NCBI RefSeq assembly: GCF_052030545.1
Contig: NZ_JBPDIH010000002.1
Coordinates: 248,001 to 312,000, forward strand
Length of the DNA stretch: 64,000 nt
Direction: 5' to 3'
Source of the DNA: CANMXU01 sp052030545
GTDB taxonomy: Bacteria; Pseudomonadota; Gammaproteobacteria; Enterobacterales; Alteromonadaceae
Positions 54,858 to 63,975 of this stretch are shown here, one piece after another. Every line of letters begins with the position of its first letter. The stretch's first letter is position 1. Under the pieces are notes generated by a model. The model had not been told where the DNA came from. It made no database searches and saw only the letters and a program-made list of their open reading frames with translations. The position numbers and the translations under genes were made by a program.

Positions 54858-54985
54858 AAGCTATAAGCTGCAAGTGGGAAGAGTTTAGCCACAAGCTACA
54901 AGCGGTAAGAAATAAGCTACAAGCGGCAGCTTTTAACTATTAACTTACAGCTTTTAACTTGCAGCTTTTAACTTACAGCTCTTTC
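54858..54985. repeat. Heptanucleotide array E, two inverted arms
   Basis: Left arm 54858-54927: ten 7-bp units, eight starting exactly AAG, beginning 10 bp after yacG and sense to it. Right arm 54930-54985: eight CTNNNNN units, that is AAG-type on the minus strand, sense to mutT and running through its stop codon (54973-54975). The arms meet head to head at about 54928 and could pair partly. Confidence 0.9.
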
Positions 54986-55362
54986 AGTTTTTCAATAATC
55001 GCTACGTTAGCCGCTGGAAACTCTAACTGGCTTAATTCTTCTAAGCTAAACCAGCCTTCTTGTTGCCCTTCAAGTGCTGTTGCTTCACCGGTAAAGTTAT
55101 CGACCAAATACACGTCTAAGCACACTTTTTTATCGCCGTAATCATGCTCAATCACTAATAATGGTTGGCACGATAGTATATCAATCGCAACTTCCTCTTT
55201 AAGCTCTCTAGCAAGCGCCTGTGCGACAGTTTCTCCTGATTCTACCTTACCGCCTGGAAATTCCCATTTACCGCCTTGGTGAGCGCTCTGGTGACGCTTA
55301 GTTAAGAAGTACTGCTGGTTTTGATAAATAACTCCAACGGCAACATGAACTGTTTTTTGCAT
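54973..55362 (-). CDS. mutT: 8-oxo-dGTP diphosphatase
   Basis: Nudix hydrolase that removes 8-oxo-dGTP from the nucleotide pool. The Nudix box runs GGKVESGETVAQALARELKE from Gly37, with Glu44, Arg52, Glu53, Glu56 and Glu57 present; the usual Gly after EEV is Ala59. 129 residues matches E. coli MutT. It lies downstream of secA as in E. coli. Its last codons and stop are embedded in the heptamer array, so the C-terminus (KLKEL) is partly repeat-derived. Confidence 0.94.
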   Translation of the reverse strand: MQKTVHVAVGVIYQNQQYFLTKRHQSAHQGGKWEFPGGKVESGETVAQALARELKEEVAIDILSCQPLLVIEHDYGDKKVCLDVYLVDNFTGEATALEGQQEGWFSLEELSQLEFPAANVAIIEKLKEL

Positions 55363-55399
55363 AGCGTAAATAACCTAATTATTCGTTTCTATAAAAAGC

Positions 55400-55427
55400 A
55401 AAATGCCAGTCATTAGACTGGCATTTT
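55400..55427. terminator. Terminator after secA
   Basis: Perfect 12-bp stem AAAATGCCAGTC/GACTGGCATTTT with an ATTA loop, between secA and mutT. T-runs on both strands. mutT therefore probably has its own promoter. Confidence 0.9.
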
Positions 55428-55446
55428 AATAAAGCGTTAACTGTGT

Positions 55447-58149
55447 TTAGGCAAGTTTACCATGACACTGTTTGTACTTTTTACCTGAACCACAAGGGCA
55501 TGGTTCATTGCGACCGACACGTGGCATGCTTGGTTTTTCTTGCACACTGTTATTGGCACTTTCATGGGTATATTCTTTTGGCGTTTCTTCCGCTTTTCTG
55601 TGTTGCTCTTCAACAGCTTCAACATCAGACTCAGCGCGAATTTGCACTTTAGATAAAATACCGATGACGTCGTATTTTAAGTTCTCTAAAAGCTCAGAAA
55701 ATAATTCGAAAGATTCACGCTTATATTCTTGCTTCGGGTTCTTCTGTGCATAACCACGTAAGTGAATACCTTGACGTAGGTGGTCCATTGCCGCTAAATG
55801 CTCTTTCCAGTGTGAGTCTAAGCTTTGTAACATTACCGCTTTTTCGAACTGACGTAATACGTCTTTACCAACTGCTTCTTCTTTTTCAGCGTAATTGGTT
55901 TCTACTGTAGCCAGAATTTTTTCTTTAAGCGTTTCTTCATGCAAGCTCTTGTCTTCGTCTAACCATTTTGCAATCGGTAACTCTAAAGTAAGCTCGCCTT
56001 TTAAGCGCTCTTCTAATCCTTCAACGTCCCACATTTCTTCAAGTGATTGTGGCGGAATATGTTGTTCAATTAGGCCGTTAACAACATCTTCACGGATGGC
56101 TTTGATCACTTCTTCAATGTCAGACTCATCCATTAATTCATTACGTTGTTCGTAAATAACTTTACGTTGATCGTTTGAAACATCGTCAAACTCAAGTAAT
56201 TGCTTACGAATATCAAAGTTACGACCTTCAACTTTACGTTGCGCATTTTCGATACTGCGAGTCACCCAAGGATGTTCGATCGCTTCACCACGTTCCATGC
56301 CCAATTTACGCATCATGTTTGAAATACGCTCTGAGGCAAAAATACGCATCAAACCATCTTCCATTGATAAGTAAAAGCGCGTTGAACCTGCGTCACCCTG
56401 ACGACCAGAACGACCACGTAATTGGTTATCGATACGACGTGACTCATGACGCTCGGTCGCAACAATATGCAAACCACCAAGCTCTAATACTTTGTCGTGT
56501 TGAATTTGCCAATCTGCTTTTGCTTTTTCAATTTGCTCATCTGTTGGATTTTTTAATTTCGCAATAGCAGCACCTAAGTTACCACCAAGCACAATATCGG
56601 TACCACGACCGGCCATGTTGGTTGCGATGGTTACCGCACCCACCTTACCTGCGTCAGCAACAATTTCAGCTTCTTGTTGGTGAAATTTAGCATTCAGTAC
56701 CTTGTGCTTAATCTTAGATTTTTTCAAAAAGTCAGATAAAAATTCTGAGGTTTCAATACTGATAGTACCAACAAGCACCGGCTGACCACGTTTAACACAG
56801 TCTTGAATATCAGCTAAAATTGCTTCAAACTTTTCTTCTGCAGTTAAGTAAATAAGATCAGCACGATCGTCACGTATCATCGGTTGGTTAGTTGGAATAA
56901 CAACAGTTTCTAAACCATAAATATGGTTAAACTCAAACGCTTCTGTATCCGCTGTACCTGTCATACCGGCAAGCTTTTCGTAAATACGGAAAAAGTTTTG
57001 GAAAGTAATAGAAGCTAAAGTTTGGTTTTCATTCTGAATTTTAACACCTTCTTTTGCTTCAACAGCTTGGTGTAAACCTTCAGACCAACGACGACCTTCC
57101 ATTGTACGACCTGTGTGTTCGTCAACAATAACGATTTCACCGTCTTTAACAATGTAATCCACGTCTTTTTGGAATAATTTATGGGCACGTAATGCCGCCA
57201 TTACATGATGTAATAAAGTAATGTTATTGGCTGAATATAACGAGTCACCTGCTTGCAACAAGCCTTTTTCTTGCATGATTTGTTCAATGTGAATTTGACC
57301 ACGCTCAGTTAGGTAAATTTGCTTAGACTTTTCATCTACGGTGAAATCGCCTTCAACAAAACCTTCAGATTGCCCGGTTTCTTCGTCTTTATCTTCTTCA
57401 CTTTGTAGTGCTAACGTTGGCACGATCAAGTTGATTTGACGATACAGTTCAGAGCTGTCTTCCGCTTGTCCTGAAATGATTAATGGTGTACGCGCTTCAT
57501 CGATTAAAATCGAGTCAACTTCATCAATTACAGCAAAATGTAATGGCTTTTGCACACGTTCTTCAGGTGAAAACGCCATGTTATCGCGAAGATAGTCAAA
57601 ACCAAATTCGTTGTTTGTACCGTAAGTGATATCTGAATTATAGGCCGCTTGCTTTTCAGGATGTGCCATACCGGCAATGTTACAGCCTACGGTCATACCC
57701 AAAAATTCAAATAATGGACGAGACCAGTCAGCATCACGCGTTGCTAGGTAGTCATTCACGGTAATAACATGAACGCCCTTACCCGTTAACGCATTTAAAT
57801 ATGACGGTAATGTCGCGGTTAGCGTTTTACCTTCACCGGTACGCATTTCAGCAATTTTGCCATCATTTAATACCATGCCACCGATCATTTGCACGTCAAA
57901 GTGACGCATGCCGAAGACACGTTTACTGGCTTCACGTACTACAGCAAAGGCTTCTGGAAGGATCGCTGAAAGTGTTTCACCATCAGCAACACGTTGTTTA
58001 AATTCGGCGGTTTTGGCTTTTAACTCTTCATCACTTAACGCTTCAATTACTGGCTCTAGCGCATTAATTTTATTTACTTCTTTTTTCATCTGCTTAAGTA
58101 ATCTGTCGTTACGACTACCAAACAGTTTTGTCATTATTTTTACAAACAT
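55447..58149 (-). CDS. secA: Protein translocase ATPase SecA
   Basis: Motor of the Sec export pathway. Start MFVKIMTKLFGSRNDR fits the family. Walker A is in EMRTGEGKTLTATLP near residue 105, the DEAD-type VIDEVDSILIDEAR follows, and the helicase motif TNMAGRGTDIVLGG lies near 510. The C-terminal zinc/SecB-binding motif CPCGSGKKYKQCH is complete. 900 residues, normal. A perfect palindrome, GGAAGAGCTCTTCC, lies in its leader at 58167-58180. No secM-like gene precedes it. Confidence 0.98.
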   Translation of the reverse strand: MFVKIMTKLFGSRNDRLLKQMKKEVNKINALEPVIEALSDEELKAKTAEFKQRVADGETLSAILPEAFAVVREASKRVFGMRHFDVQMIGGMVLNDGKIAEMRTGEGKTLTATLPSYLNALTGKGVHVITVNDYLATRDADWSRPLFEFLGMTVGCNIAGMAHPEKQAAYNSDITYGTNNEFGFDYLRDNMAFSPEERVQKPLHFAVIDEVDSILIDEARTPLIISGQAEDSSELYRQINLIVPTLALQSEEDKDEETGQSEGFVEGDFTVDEKSKQIYLTERGQIHIEQIMQEKGLLQAGDSLYSANNITLLHHVMAALRAHKLFQKDVDYIVKDGEIVIVDEHTGRTMEGRRWSEGLHQAVEAKEGVKIQNENQTLASITFQNFFRIYEKLAGMTGTADTEAFEFNHIYGLETVVIPTNQPMIRDDRADLIYLTAEEKFEAILADIQDCVKRGQPVLVGTISIETSEFLSDFLKKSKIKHKVLNAKFHQQEAEIVADAGKVGAVTIATNMAGRGTDIVLGGNLGAAIAKLKNPTDEQIEKAKADWQIQHDKVLELGGLHIVATERHESRRIDNQLRGRSGRQGDAGSTRFYLSMEDGLMRIFASERISNMMRKLGMERGEAIEHPWVTRSIENAQRKVEGRNFDIRKQLLEFDDVSNDQRKVIYEQRNELMDESDIEEVIKAIREDVVNGLIEQHIPPQSLEEMWDVEGLEERLKGELTLELPIAKWLDEDKSLHEETLKEKILATVETNYAEKEEAVGKDVLRQFEKAVMLQSLDSHWKEHLAAMDHLRQGIHLRGYAQKNPKQEYKRESFELFSELLENLKYDVIGILSKVQIRAESDVEAVEEQHRKAEETPKEYTHESANNSVQEKPSMPRVGRNEPCPCGSGKKYKQCHGKLA

Positions 58150-58166
58150 CTTTATAAACCGTATTG

Positions 58167-58180
58167 GGAAGAGCTCTTCC
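58167..58180. promoter_or_regulatory. 14-bp palindrome in the secA leader
   Basis: Perfect GGAAGAGCTCTTCC, 18 bp before the secA ATG. In RNA it could form a 5-bp stem with an AGCT loop near the ribosome site, or bind a dimeric protein. Role unknown. Confidence 0.4.
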
Positions 58181-58233
58181 GCCTAAAAAATACATGCTCA
58201 ACTTTCATTGAACACAAAAAAAATTATTGAACG

Positions 58234-59136
58234 TTATTTTGCTTTTCTATAAACGTACTTAGTTGGATCAATCTGACGATCGTTTTTCAAAATTTCATAA
58301 TGTACATGTGGACCCGTTGATCGCCCAGTGCTGCCCATCAATGCAATTGCTTGCCCTTTATTAACCACATCGCCCACTTTAACCAGTATTTTTTTGTTAT
58401 GACCGTAGCGAGTTTTGTAGCCTTTGCCATGGTTAATTTCAACAAGTTGACCATAACCATAACGATCACTCGCCCAACTCACCACACCGGCAGCAGTAGC
58501 TAATATATTACCGTCTTCTTTACCAGCAAAATCAATACCTTTATGCATAGCAGGCTTGCCAGAAAAAGGGTCTTTACGCATTCCGTAATAAGACGATAAC
58601 CAACCTTTAGAAATTGGTCTGCCAGATAAGTAACTAGTATTTTCTATATGGTGACCTAAGGTTAAAGATTCAAGCATTTTTAATTGTTTTTCTTCAATGC
58701 CTAATTTTTGCTCCAGGGTTTGAATTTCTTCAAGTATTTCAGTAATTGATTTGTCACTCACATAACGCGTTTCAGTTGCTGGGCCACCACTTGGTGGTAG
58801 CTCCTGAAAATTAAATTCTTTATCAGGAATATTAGCTTCATCGGCAAGTCGGTCGCCGAGCGCATTTAACCGTAAAACATGACTTTGCAGCTCAGCTAAT
58901 TTCATCGTAAGTGCAGTAATTTGATGCTCTTCAGCTGAGGTCGTTTTAGCGACTGGCTTTACTGGCTCTTGCACTTGAAAATAAGGCGTTTTAGGAAGTT
59001 GATCAGAAGATATTAGGAGATAAACAAAAAGGCCCGATACTAACGAAAAGGCAACAAGCGCAGACAACCAGCGAAGCTTATTTAGCTTCATCGAGAATCT
59101 GACGTTTTTTCCGCGGTATAGTAGTGTTAAACTCAT
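58234..59136 (-). CDS. M23-family metallopeptidase
   Basis: Membrane-anchored murein hydrolase-type protein of 300 residues. One helix near 22-43 is followed by a coiled coil (about 68-165) and a C-terminal LytM/peptidase M23 domain. Zinc ligands are visible as HKGID (His and Asp), and the catalytic/ligand HVH in GPHVHYEI; none is missing, so it is probably active. Its gene is between lpxC/dciA and secA where E. coli has secM. Start kept at 59136; ATG at 59091 would remove 15 residues. It is divergent from dciA by 24 bp. Confidence 0.9.
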   Translation of the reverse strand: MSLTLLYRGKNVRFSMKLNKLRWLSALVAFSLVSGLFVYLLISSDQLPKTPYFQVQEPVKPVAKTTSAEEHQITALTMKLAELQSHVLRLNALGDRLADEANIPDKEFNFQELPPSGGPATETRYVSDKSITEILEEIQTLEQKLGIEEKQLKMLESLTLGHHIENTSYLSGRPISKGWLSSYYGMRKDPFSGKPAMHKGIDFAGKEDGNILATAAGVVSWASDRYGYGQLVEINHGKGYKTRYGHNKKILVKVGDVVNKGQAIALMGSTGRSTGPHVHYEILKNDRQIDPTKYVYRKAK

Positions 59137-59160
59137 TCTTATTTACTGTTACTTTGTGAT

Positions 59161-59634
59161 ATGGCTAAAAAATCGAAACTTCCCAAAGATATGTCGGCGC
59201 TGTTCAATTCGTCGAAAGGCACTTTGGCACAAATTGCGTCAAAAACCAACTCTTTGACAATATTAGCTGACATTGTACGTCAAATTTGTCCTGACCTACC
59301 AGAGGATGTCTGGCATATTGCAAATTTTCGTCAAAATACTTTGGTTATTGAAGTTAAGTCCCCTGTTTGGAGTCAACGCTTGCAGTTCGAACGTAATAAT
59401 ATCTGCCAAGCATTAATTGAACAAACAGAAAATCAATTTAACCAAATAGAGATCAAAGTTTCTCCCTACCGAAATAAAGCGTCGAGCGTAACGCCAGCGC
59501 AAAAACCTGTATCTTCAACATCAACACAGCTATCGAAACAAACCGCCGAGCAGTTACGTGAAGTTGCCCAAAGCGCCCCAGAAGGTTTAAAAAGAACCTT
59601 AGAGCGACTTGCCCAACTAGGCGATAAAAACTAA
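59161..59634 (+). CDS. dciA: DciA-family (DUF721) protein, probable replicative helicase operator
   Basis: 157-residue protein with an N-terminal DUF721 (KH-like) domain: LTILADIVRQICPDLPEDVW, then LVIEVKSPVWSQRLQFERN. DciA proteins help load the DnaB helicase in bacteria lacking DnaC. The Lys/Gln-rich C-terminal part (about 100-157) is probably disordered. It stands alone on the plus strand between lpxC and the M23 gene, and its stop lies inside its terminator. Confidence 0.88.
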   Translation: MAKKSKLPKDMSALFNSSKGTLAQIASKTNSLTILADIVRQICPDLPEDVWHIANFRQNTLVIEVKSPVWSQRLQFERNNICQALIEQTENQFNQIEIKVSPYRNKASSVTPAQKPVSSTSTQLSKQTAEQLREVAQSAPEGLKRTLERLAQLGDKN

Positions 59635-59658
59635 AAAATCGACCTAAGTCGATTTTTT
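59633..59658. terminator. Bidirectional terminator between dciA and lpxC
   Basis: Perfect 11-bp stem AAAAAATCGAC/GTCGATTTTTT with a CTAA loop. It overlaps the dciA TAA and ends both convergent transcripts. Confidence 0.92.
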
Positions 59659-59678
59659 ACGCATCAATGATTTAAACA

Positions 59679-60599
59679 CTAAAATGCAGAAGCATTAATT
59701 TCTTGATACTGGATCGGTGAGCGCGCTTGTTCATCTTCAAAGGTCACCCATTCCCATGCATCGGTTTGTTTAAAGACTTCTCGAAGCAAGATATTGTTTA
59801 ACGCATGGCCCGATTTAAAGGCATTAAGCTCAGCTAAAATGCTAACGCCGCCCATGTATAAATCGCCAATGGCATCAAGAATTTTGTGTTTAACAAATTC
59901 GTCGTCGTAACGAAGATCGTTTTTGTTAAGCATGCGATATTCATCAAGCACAATAGCGTTTTCTAAACTGCCGCCTAACGCTAAGTTATGCGAGCGTAGA
60001 AATTCAATATCTTGCATAAAACCAAACGTACGTGCTCGGCTAATATCTTTGATAAACGCGTTGCTTGATAAGTCCATGCTCATGGTTTGACATGTATTAG
60101 CAATAACGGGGTGTGAAAATTCAATGGCAAAGTTAACACGAAAACCTTCATAAGGTTGTAACTCTGCCCATTTGTCACCTTCTTCAACACGGATAGGTTT
60201 TTTAATACGAATATAGCGTTTGGCAACATTCGACGTTTCAATACCCACTGATTGAATTAAGTAAACAAATGGTAAGGCACTGCCATCCATAATCGGCACT
60301 TCTGCCGAGTCGACATCAATCACTAGGTTATCGATACCTAAGCTAGAAACGGCTGCTAAAAGGTGTTCGACGGTGGAAATCTGAACACCTTCTTCATTCA
60401 CTAAACAGGTACATAAAGTTGTTTCGCCCACAGCTTCTGGGGTTGCAGGAATATCTACAACAGGATCTAAGTCGACGCGGCGAAATACAATACCAGTGTT
60501 TGCCGGTGCAGGACGGAGAGTGATCTGCACTTTTTCACCTTTATGTAAGCCAACACCAACTGCCGAAACTTGTTCTTTAATGGTACGCTGTTTAATCAT
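59679..60599 (-). CDS. lpxC: UDP-3-O-acyl-N-acetylglucosamine deacetylase
   Basis: Zinc enzyme that commits UDP-GlcNAc to lipid A synthesis. Ligand motifs: VEHLLAA (His near 79), and HKILDAIGDLYMGG (His and Asp near 238-242); the catalytic His is in FKSGHALNN. Start at ATG 60597-60599, with AAGGA 6 bp upstream, gives 306 residues (E. coli 305); the open frame two codons longer starts with TTG. Downstream of ftsZ by 118 bp, as in E. coli. Confidence 0.98.
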   Translation of the reverse strand: MIKQRTIKEQVSAVGVGLHKGEKVQITLRPAPANTGIVFRRVDLDPVVDIPATPEAVGETTLCTCLVNEEGVQISTVEHLLAAVSSLGIDNLVIDVDSAEVPIMDGSALPFVYLIQSVGIETSNVAKRYIRIKKPIRVEEGDKWAELQPYEGFRVNFAIEFSHPVIANTCQTMSMDLSSNAFIKDISRARTFGFMQDIEFLRSHNLALGGSLENAIVLDEYRMLNKNDLRYDDEFVKHKILDAIGDLYMGGVSILAELNAFKSGHALNNILLREVFKQTDAWEWVTFEDEQARSPIQYQEINASAF

Positions 60600-60717
60600 T
60601 AACAATCCTTCTCATAAGCAATATCAATGCTATATACATTCACCACGATTTGCGCGGCGACGTAATATAACAAAAAAACCTATCAAAATCAAAATACCGG
60701 CTTTAACGCCTAATATT

Positions 60718-61881
60718 TTAGTCTGCTTGTTTACGTAAAAAAGCAGGAATATCTAAATAACTTTCGGTTTCACCAGCGACGGCTGTTTTTGGCGCATTTT
60801 GAATGTTATTTTCAGCAAACGTTACAGGCTCAGGCGCAGGTTGAGCTGCTGGCGTATAATCGCCACCTACCGCAACTGGTTCCATCTGTGGCGCTGGATT
60901 TACTAAAGTAATGTCTGGGCGACGCTCTGCGCCAATACCGGTAGCAACAACAGTTACACGAAGCTCTTCTGTCATTTCTGGGTCAATTACCGCACCAACA
61001 ACAACAGTGGCGTTTTCAGACGCGAATGCTTTAACGGCATTACCCACAGTTTCAAATTCATCAATGCTAATGTCCATGCCTGCCGTAATATTCACTAATA
61101 TTCCGCGCGCACCGGCTAAATCAACATCTTCAAGTAACGGGCTTGAAATTGCAGCTTCTGCCGCTTCTTCAGCTCTGTCTTCACCTGATGCAATACCAGA
61201 GCCCATCATCGCAGTGCCCATTTCAGACATTACGGTGCGCACATCGGCGAAATCGACGTTAATTAAACCTGGACGTGTAATAAGTTCAGCAATACCTTGA
61301 ACCGCGCCAAGTAATACATTGTTTGCCGCTTTAAATGCATCTAATAAACTTGTACCTGGTCCTAATACTTTTAATAGTTTTTCATTAGGAATGGTAATTA
61401 ATGAGTCAACATTTTTAGATAAAAACTCAATACCTTGGTCAGCATAGTTCATGCGCTTTTTGCCTTCGAATGGGAAAGGCTTAGTGACAACAGCAACCGT
61501 TAAAATGCCCATTTCTTTCGCAATTTCAGCAACAACAGGCGCAGCACCTGTACCTGTACCACCACCCATGCCAGCGGCGATAAATACCATATCAGCGCCT
61601 TGTAAGGTTTGCTTAATTGTTTCGCGGTCTTCTTCAGCACTGCGACGACCAATTTCAGGGTTTGCGCCAGCACCTAAACCTTTAGTGACATCGCAGCCCA
61701 TTTGCAAAGTAACATTTGCTGCAGAATTACGCAGTGCTTGTGAGTCAGTATTGGCAGTGATAAATTCCACACCTTCAATCGTTTGACTTACCATGTGTTC
61801 AACAGCGTTGCCGCCACCGCCACCTACACCAATCACTTTAATGACTGCTTCTTCGTTATGATCTTCCATCAATTCAAACAT
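60718..61881 (-). CDS. ftsZ: Cell division GTPase FtsZ
   Basis: Tubulin-like GTPase that forms the division ring. The start MFELMEDHNEEAVIKVIGVGG, the tubulin signature GGGTGTGAAP near 107-116 and the synergy loop are intact. The C-terminal partner-binding peptide YLDIPAFLRKQAD is identical to that of E. coli, so contacts with FtsA, ZipA and ZapD are likely conserved. 387 residues. Between ftsA (88-bp gap) and lpxC. Confidence 0.99.
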   Translation of the reverse strand: MFELMEDHNEEAVIKVIGVGGGGGNAVEHMVSQTIEGVEFITANTDSQALRNSAANVTLQMGCDVTKGLGAGANPEIGRRSAEEDRETIKQTLQGADMVFIAAGMGGGTGTGAAPVVAEIAKEMGILTVAVVTKPFPFEGKKRMNYADQGIEFLSKNVDSLITIPNEKLLKVLGPGTSLLDAFKAANNVLLGAVQGIAELITRPGLINVDFADVRTVMSEMGTAMMGSGIASGEDRAEEAAEAAISSPLLEDVDLAGARGILVNITAGMDISIDEFETVGNAVKAFASENATVVVGAVIDPEMTEELRVTVVATGIGAERRPDITLVNPAPQMEPVAVGGDYTPAAQPAPEPVTFAENNIQNAPKTAVAGETESYLDIPAFLRKQAD

Positions 61882-61969
61882 GTTATTTTCTCCGTTCTTA
61901 AACGTTTTTGTTCCACCAAAAATTTCTTATTCGTAAGTAAATTACTTACATTTATTCAATATGAATTTT

Positions 61970-63205
61970 TTAAAATTCACGATTAAACCATGCGTGTAGG
62001 CGCGACCATAAACCACTCACACCTTCACTGGATTTTTTCTCGCCGCTGTCTTGCTCATTCGCTTGCATGCCATAGTGCAATAAGCCAACAACGGTCGCAT
62101 AACTTGGGTCGTTTACATATTCTTTTAAGCCACAAACATTCATCGGCTGGGCTATGCGTACTGGCATTTGGAAAACTTCTTCGGCAAATTCAACCACGCC
62201 TTCCATTTTTGCAGTACCGCCTGTTAATACATAACCGGCTGCGATTTGATCTTCTAAACCACAGTCTTTTAGTTCTTCTTGAATAAGCTCAAATAATTCG
62301 TGATATCTAGGCTCTACTACTTCCGCAAGTGTATGGCGCGACATTGAACGTGCAGGACGTCCGCCAACGCTTGGTACTTCAATATTTTCTTCCATGCTCA
62401 CCATTTGGCGAAGTGCACACGCATATTGCACTTTAATATCTTCAGCATGACTCAGTGGCGTTCTAAAAATTTTAGCGATATCGCTACTGACTTGATTACC
62501 GGCAACTGGAATAACAGCCGTATGTCGAAGTGCACCACCAGTAAAGACTGAAATATCCATAGTGCCAGCGCCAATATCGACCACGCAAATACCTAACTCT
62601 TTTTCATCTTCTGTTAATACCGCGTAGCTTGATGCTAATGCAGAGAAAATAAGTTGGTCTGCTTTTAAGTCGCAACGTTCAACACATTTAACAATATTTT
62701 TTGCCATGTCGTTGGCACAAGTGATGATATGCACTTTGGCTTCCATTCGAACGCCTGACATACCAATTGGACTTTTAATCCCGTCTTGACAGTCAATGCT
62801 ATATTCTTGTGGCAAAACATGAAGCATTCTTCGCTCGGCTGAAATAGGTACCGAGCGTGCAGTGTGAATCACATTATCAACATCTTCTTGAATGACTTCT
62901 TTGTCATTAATTGGCACCATGCCATTTTCATTTTGACAACGAATGTGTTTGCCTGAAATACCTAAGTAAACAGAACTAATGCGACAATCAGCCATTAATT
63001 CGGCTTCATTGATCGCGCGTTGAATAGACTGGATCACTAAATTAAGGTCGTTAACACCACCTTTATCCATGCCTCGCGACGGCTGGTTCCCTACCCCGAC
63101 AATACTCAATTGATTGTCTGGCGTAATTTCACCAACGGCGACCGAGATCTTGGATGTTCCAATATCTAAACCGACAACTAAATTTCTTTCTGCTACTTTT
63201 GACAT
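61970..63205 (-). CDS. ftsA: Cell division protein FtsA
   Basis: Actin-like ATPase that anchors FtsZ to the inner membrane. The nucleotide-binding VGLDIGTSKISVAVG is at 11-25, with CVVDIGAGTMDISVF and VLTGGTAKMEGVVE later. The C-terminal amphipathic helix SGLWSRLHAWFNREF is the membrane-targeting sequence. 411 residues, normal. It starts 5 bp after ftsQ, so the two are coupled. Confidence 0.98.
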   Translation of the reverse strand: MSKVAERNLVVGLDIGTSKISVAVGEITPDNQLSIVGVGNQPSRGMDKGGVNDLNLVIQSIQRAINEAELMADCRISSVYLGISGKHIRCQNENGMVPINDKEVIQEDVDNVIHTARSVPISAERRMLHVLPQEYSIDCQDGIKSPIGMSGVRMEAKVHIITCANDMAKNIVKCVERCDLKADQLIFSALASSYAVLTEDEKELGICVVDIGAGTMDISVFTGGALRHTAVIPVAGNQVSSDIAKIFRTPLSHAEDIKVQYACALRQMVSMEENIEVPSVGGRPARSMSRHTLAEVVEPRYHELFELIQEELKDCGLEDQIAAGYVLTGGTAKMEGVVEFAEEVFQMPVRIAQPMNVCGLKEYVNDPSYATVVGLLHYGMQANEQDSGEKKSSEGVSGLWSRLHAWFNREF

Positions 63206-63210
63206 CTAAG

Positions 63211-63975
63211 CTAAACTCTTTGTTTTTCAACTACTGGCTTCCAACCAACAGCCAATCCGGTATCATACCGCAAATCGACGTAATCAACTTGCTGATTTTC
63301 TTTTTTATTTTCTTTTATTTGCGAATAAACGTCCATAAATCGTTGGATTCGTTCTACCCGCTCTTCACGACCTAAGTTTAAGGTCACGCCATCGCTTAAT
63401 ATTAACTGCCATGAATAGCGCTCAGACAAGACCAATTCATCAATTGATAACGCTTTAAATGCCAATAATTTATTCAAGCTTTTAAAGTTATCAAGCGCGG
63501 TAATTTCACTGCCTTCTGGACCAAAAAACGCAGGTAACGCATGGTTAACTCTGCTAACATCCGCCTGAAATGCCTGCCCCTGACTGTTAATAAAAAAATC
63601 GCCATTCCAACGAGCAACGGGCGTTTGGTCAACAATATAAAGTTGCACTTCATCAGGCCACTGCTTGCGCACCGACACAGAATATACCCAAGGCAACTTG
63701 GCAACTTTTTGTTGAACTTCATTCACGTCAACATGAAAAAAGTTGCCTAAGTTAATACTTTGCATGATCTGGTCAATATCAGCTTTACTGGTGTACGGCA
63801 TTTCACCACGTATTACGATTGAATTAACCGGCACCGCTTCTTCAGACGCCATACGCTGAGTAACAACCCAGCAGGTTGACAAAATAGCGATAATAACAGC
63901 AACAAAAAATGCGACACCTAGCCAAAATGACCAGTGTACTTTTTCTTGTTGATTGCCTTTTGCTACTGTTGCCAT
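63211..63975 (-). CDS. ftsQ: Cell division protein FtsQ
   Basis: Bitopic divisome protein. An N-terminal cytoplasmic part precedes the helix (about 17-39), then the POTRA domain (VNSIVIRGEMPYTSKADIDQIM) and the FtsQ beta domain with LPWVYSVSVRKQWPDEVQLYIVDQTPVARW. 254 residues. Start at ATG 63973-63975. Upstream, the last 25 bases of the window presumably hold the end of ddl or murC, but too little is visible to name it. Confidence 0.97.
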   Translation of the reverse strand: MATVAKGNQQEKVHWSFWLGVAFFVAVIIAILSTCWVVTQRMASEEAVPVNSIVIRGEMPYTSKADIDQIMQSINLGNFFHVDVNEVQQKVAKLPWVYSVSVRKQWPDEVQLYIVDQTPVARWNGDFFINSQGQAFQADVSRVNHALPAFFGPEGSEITALDNFKSLNKLLAFKALSIDELVLSERYSWQLILSDGVTLNLGREERVERIQRFMDVYSQIKENKKENQQVDYVDLRYDTGLAVGWKPVVEKQRV

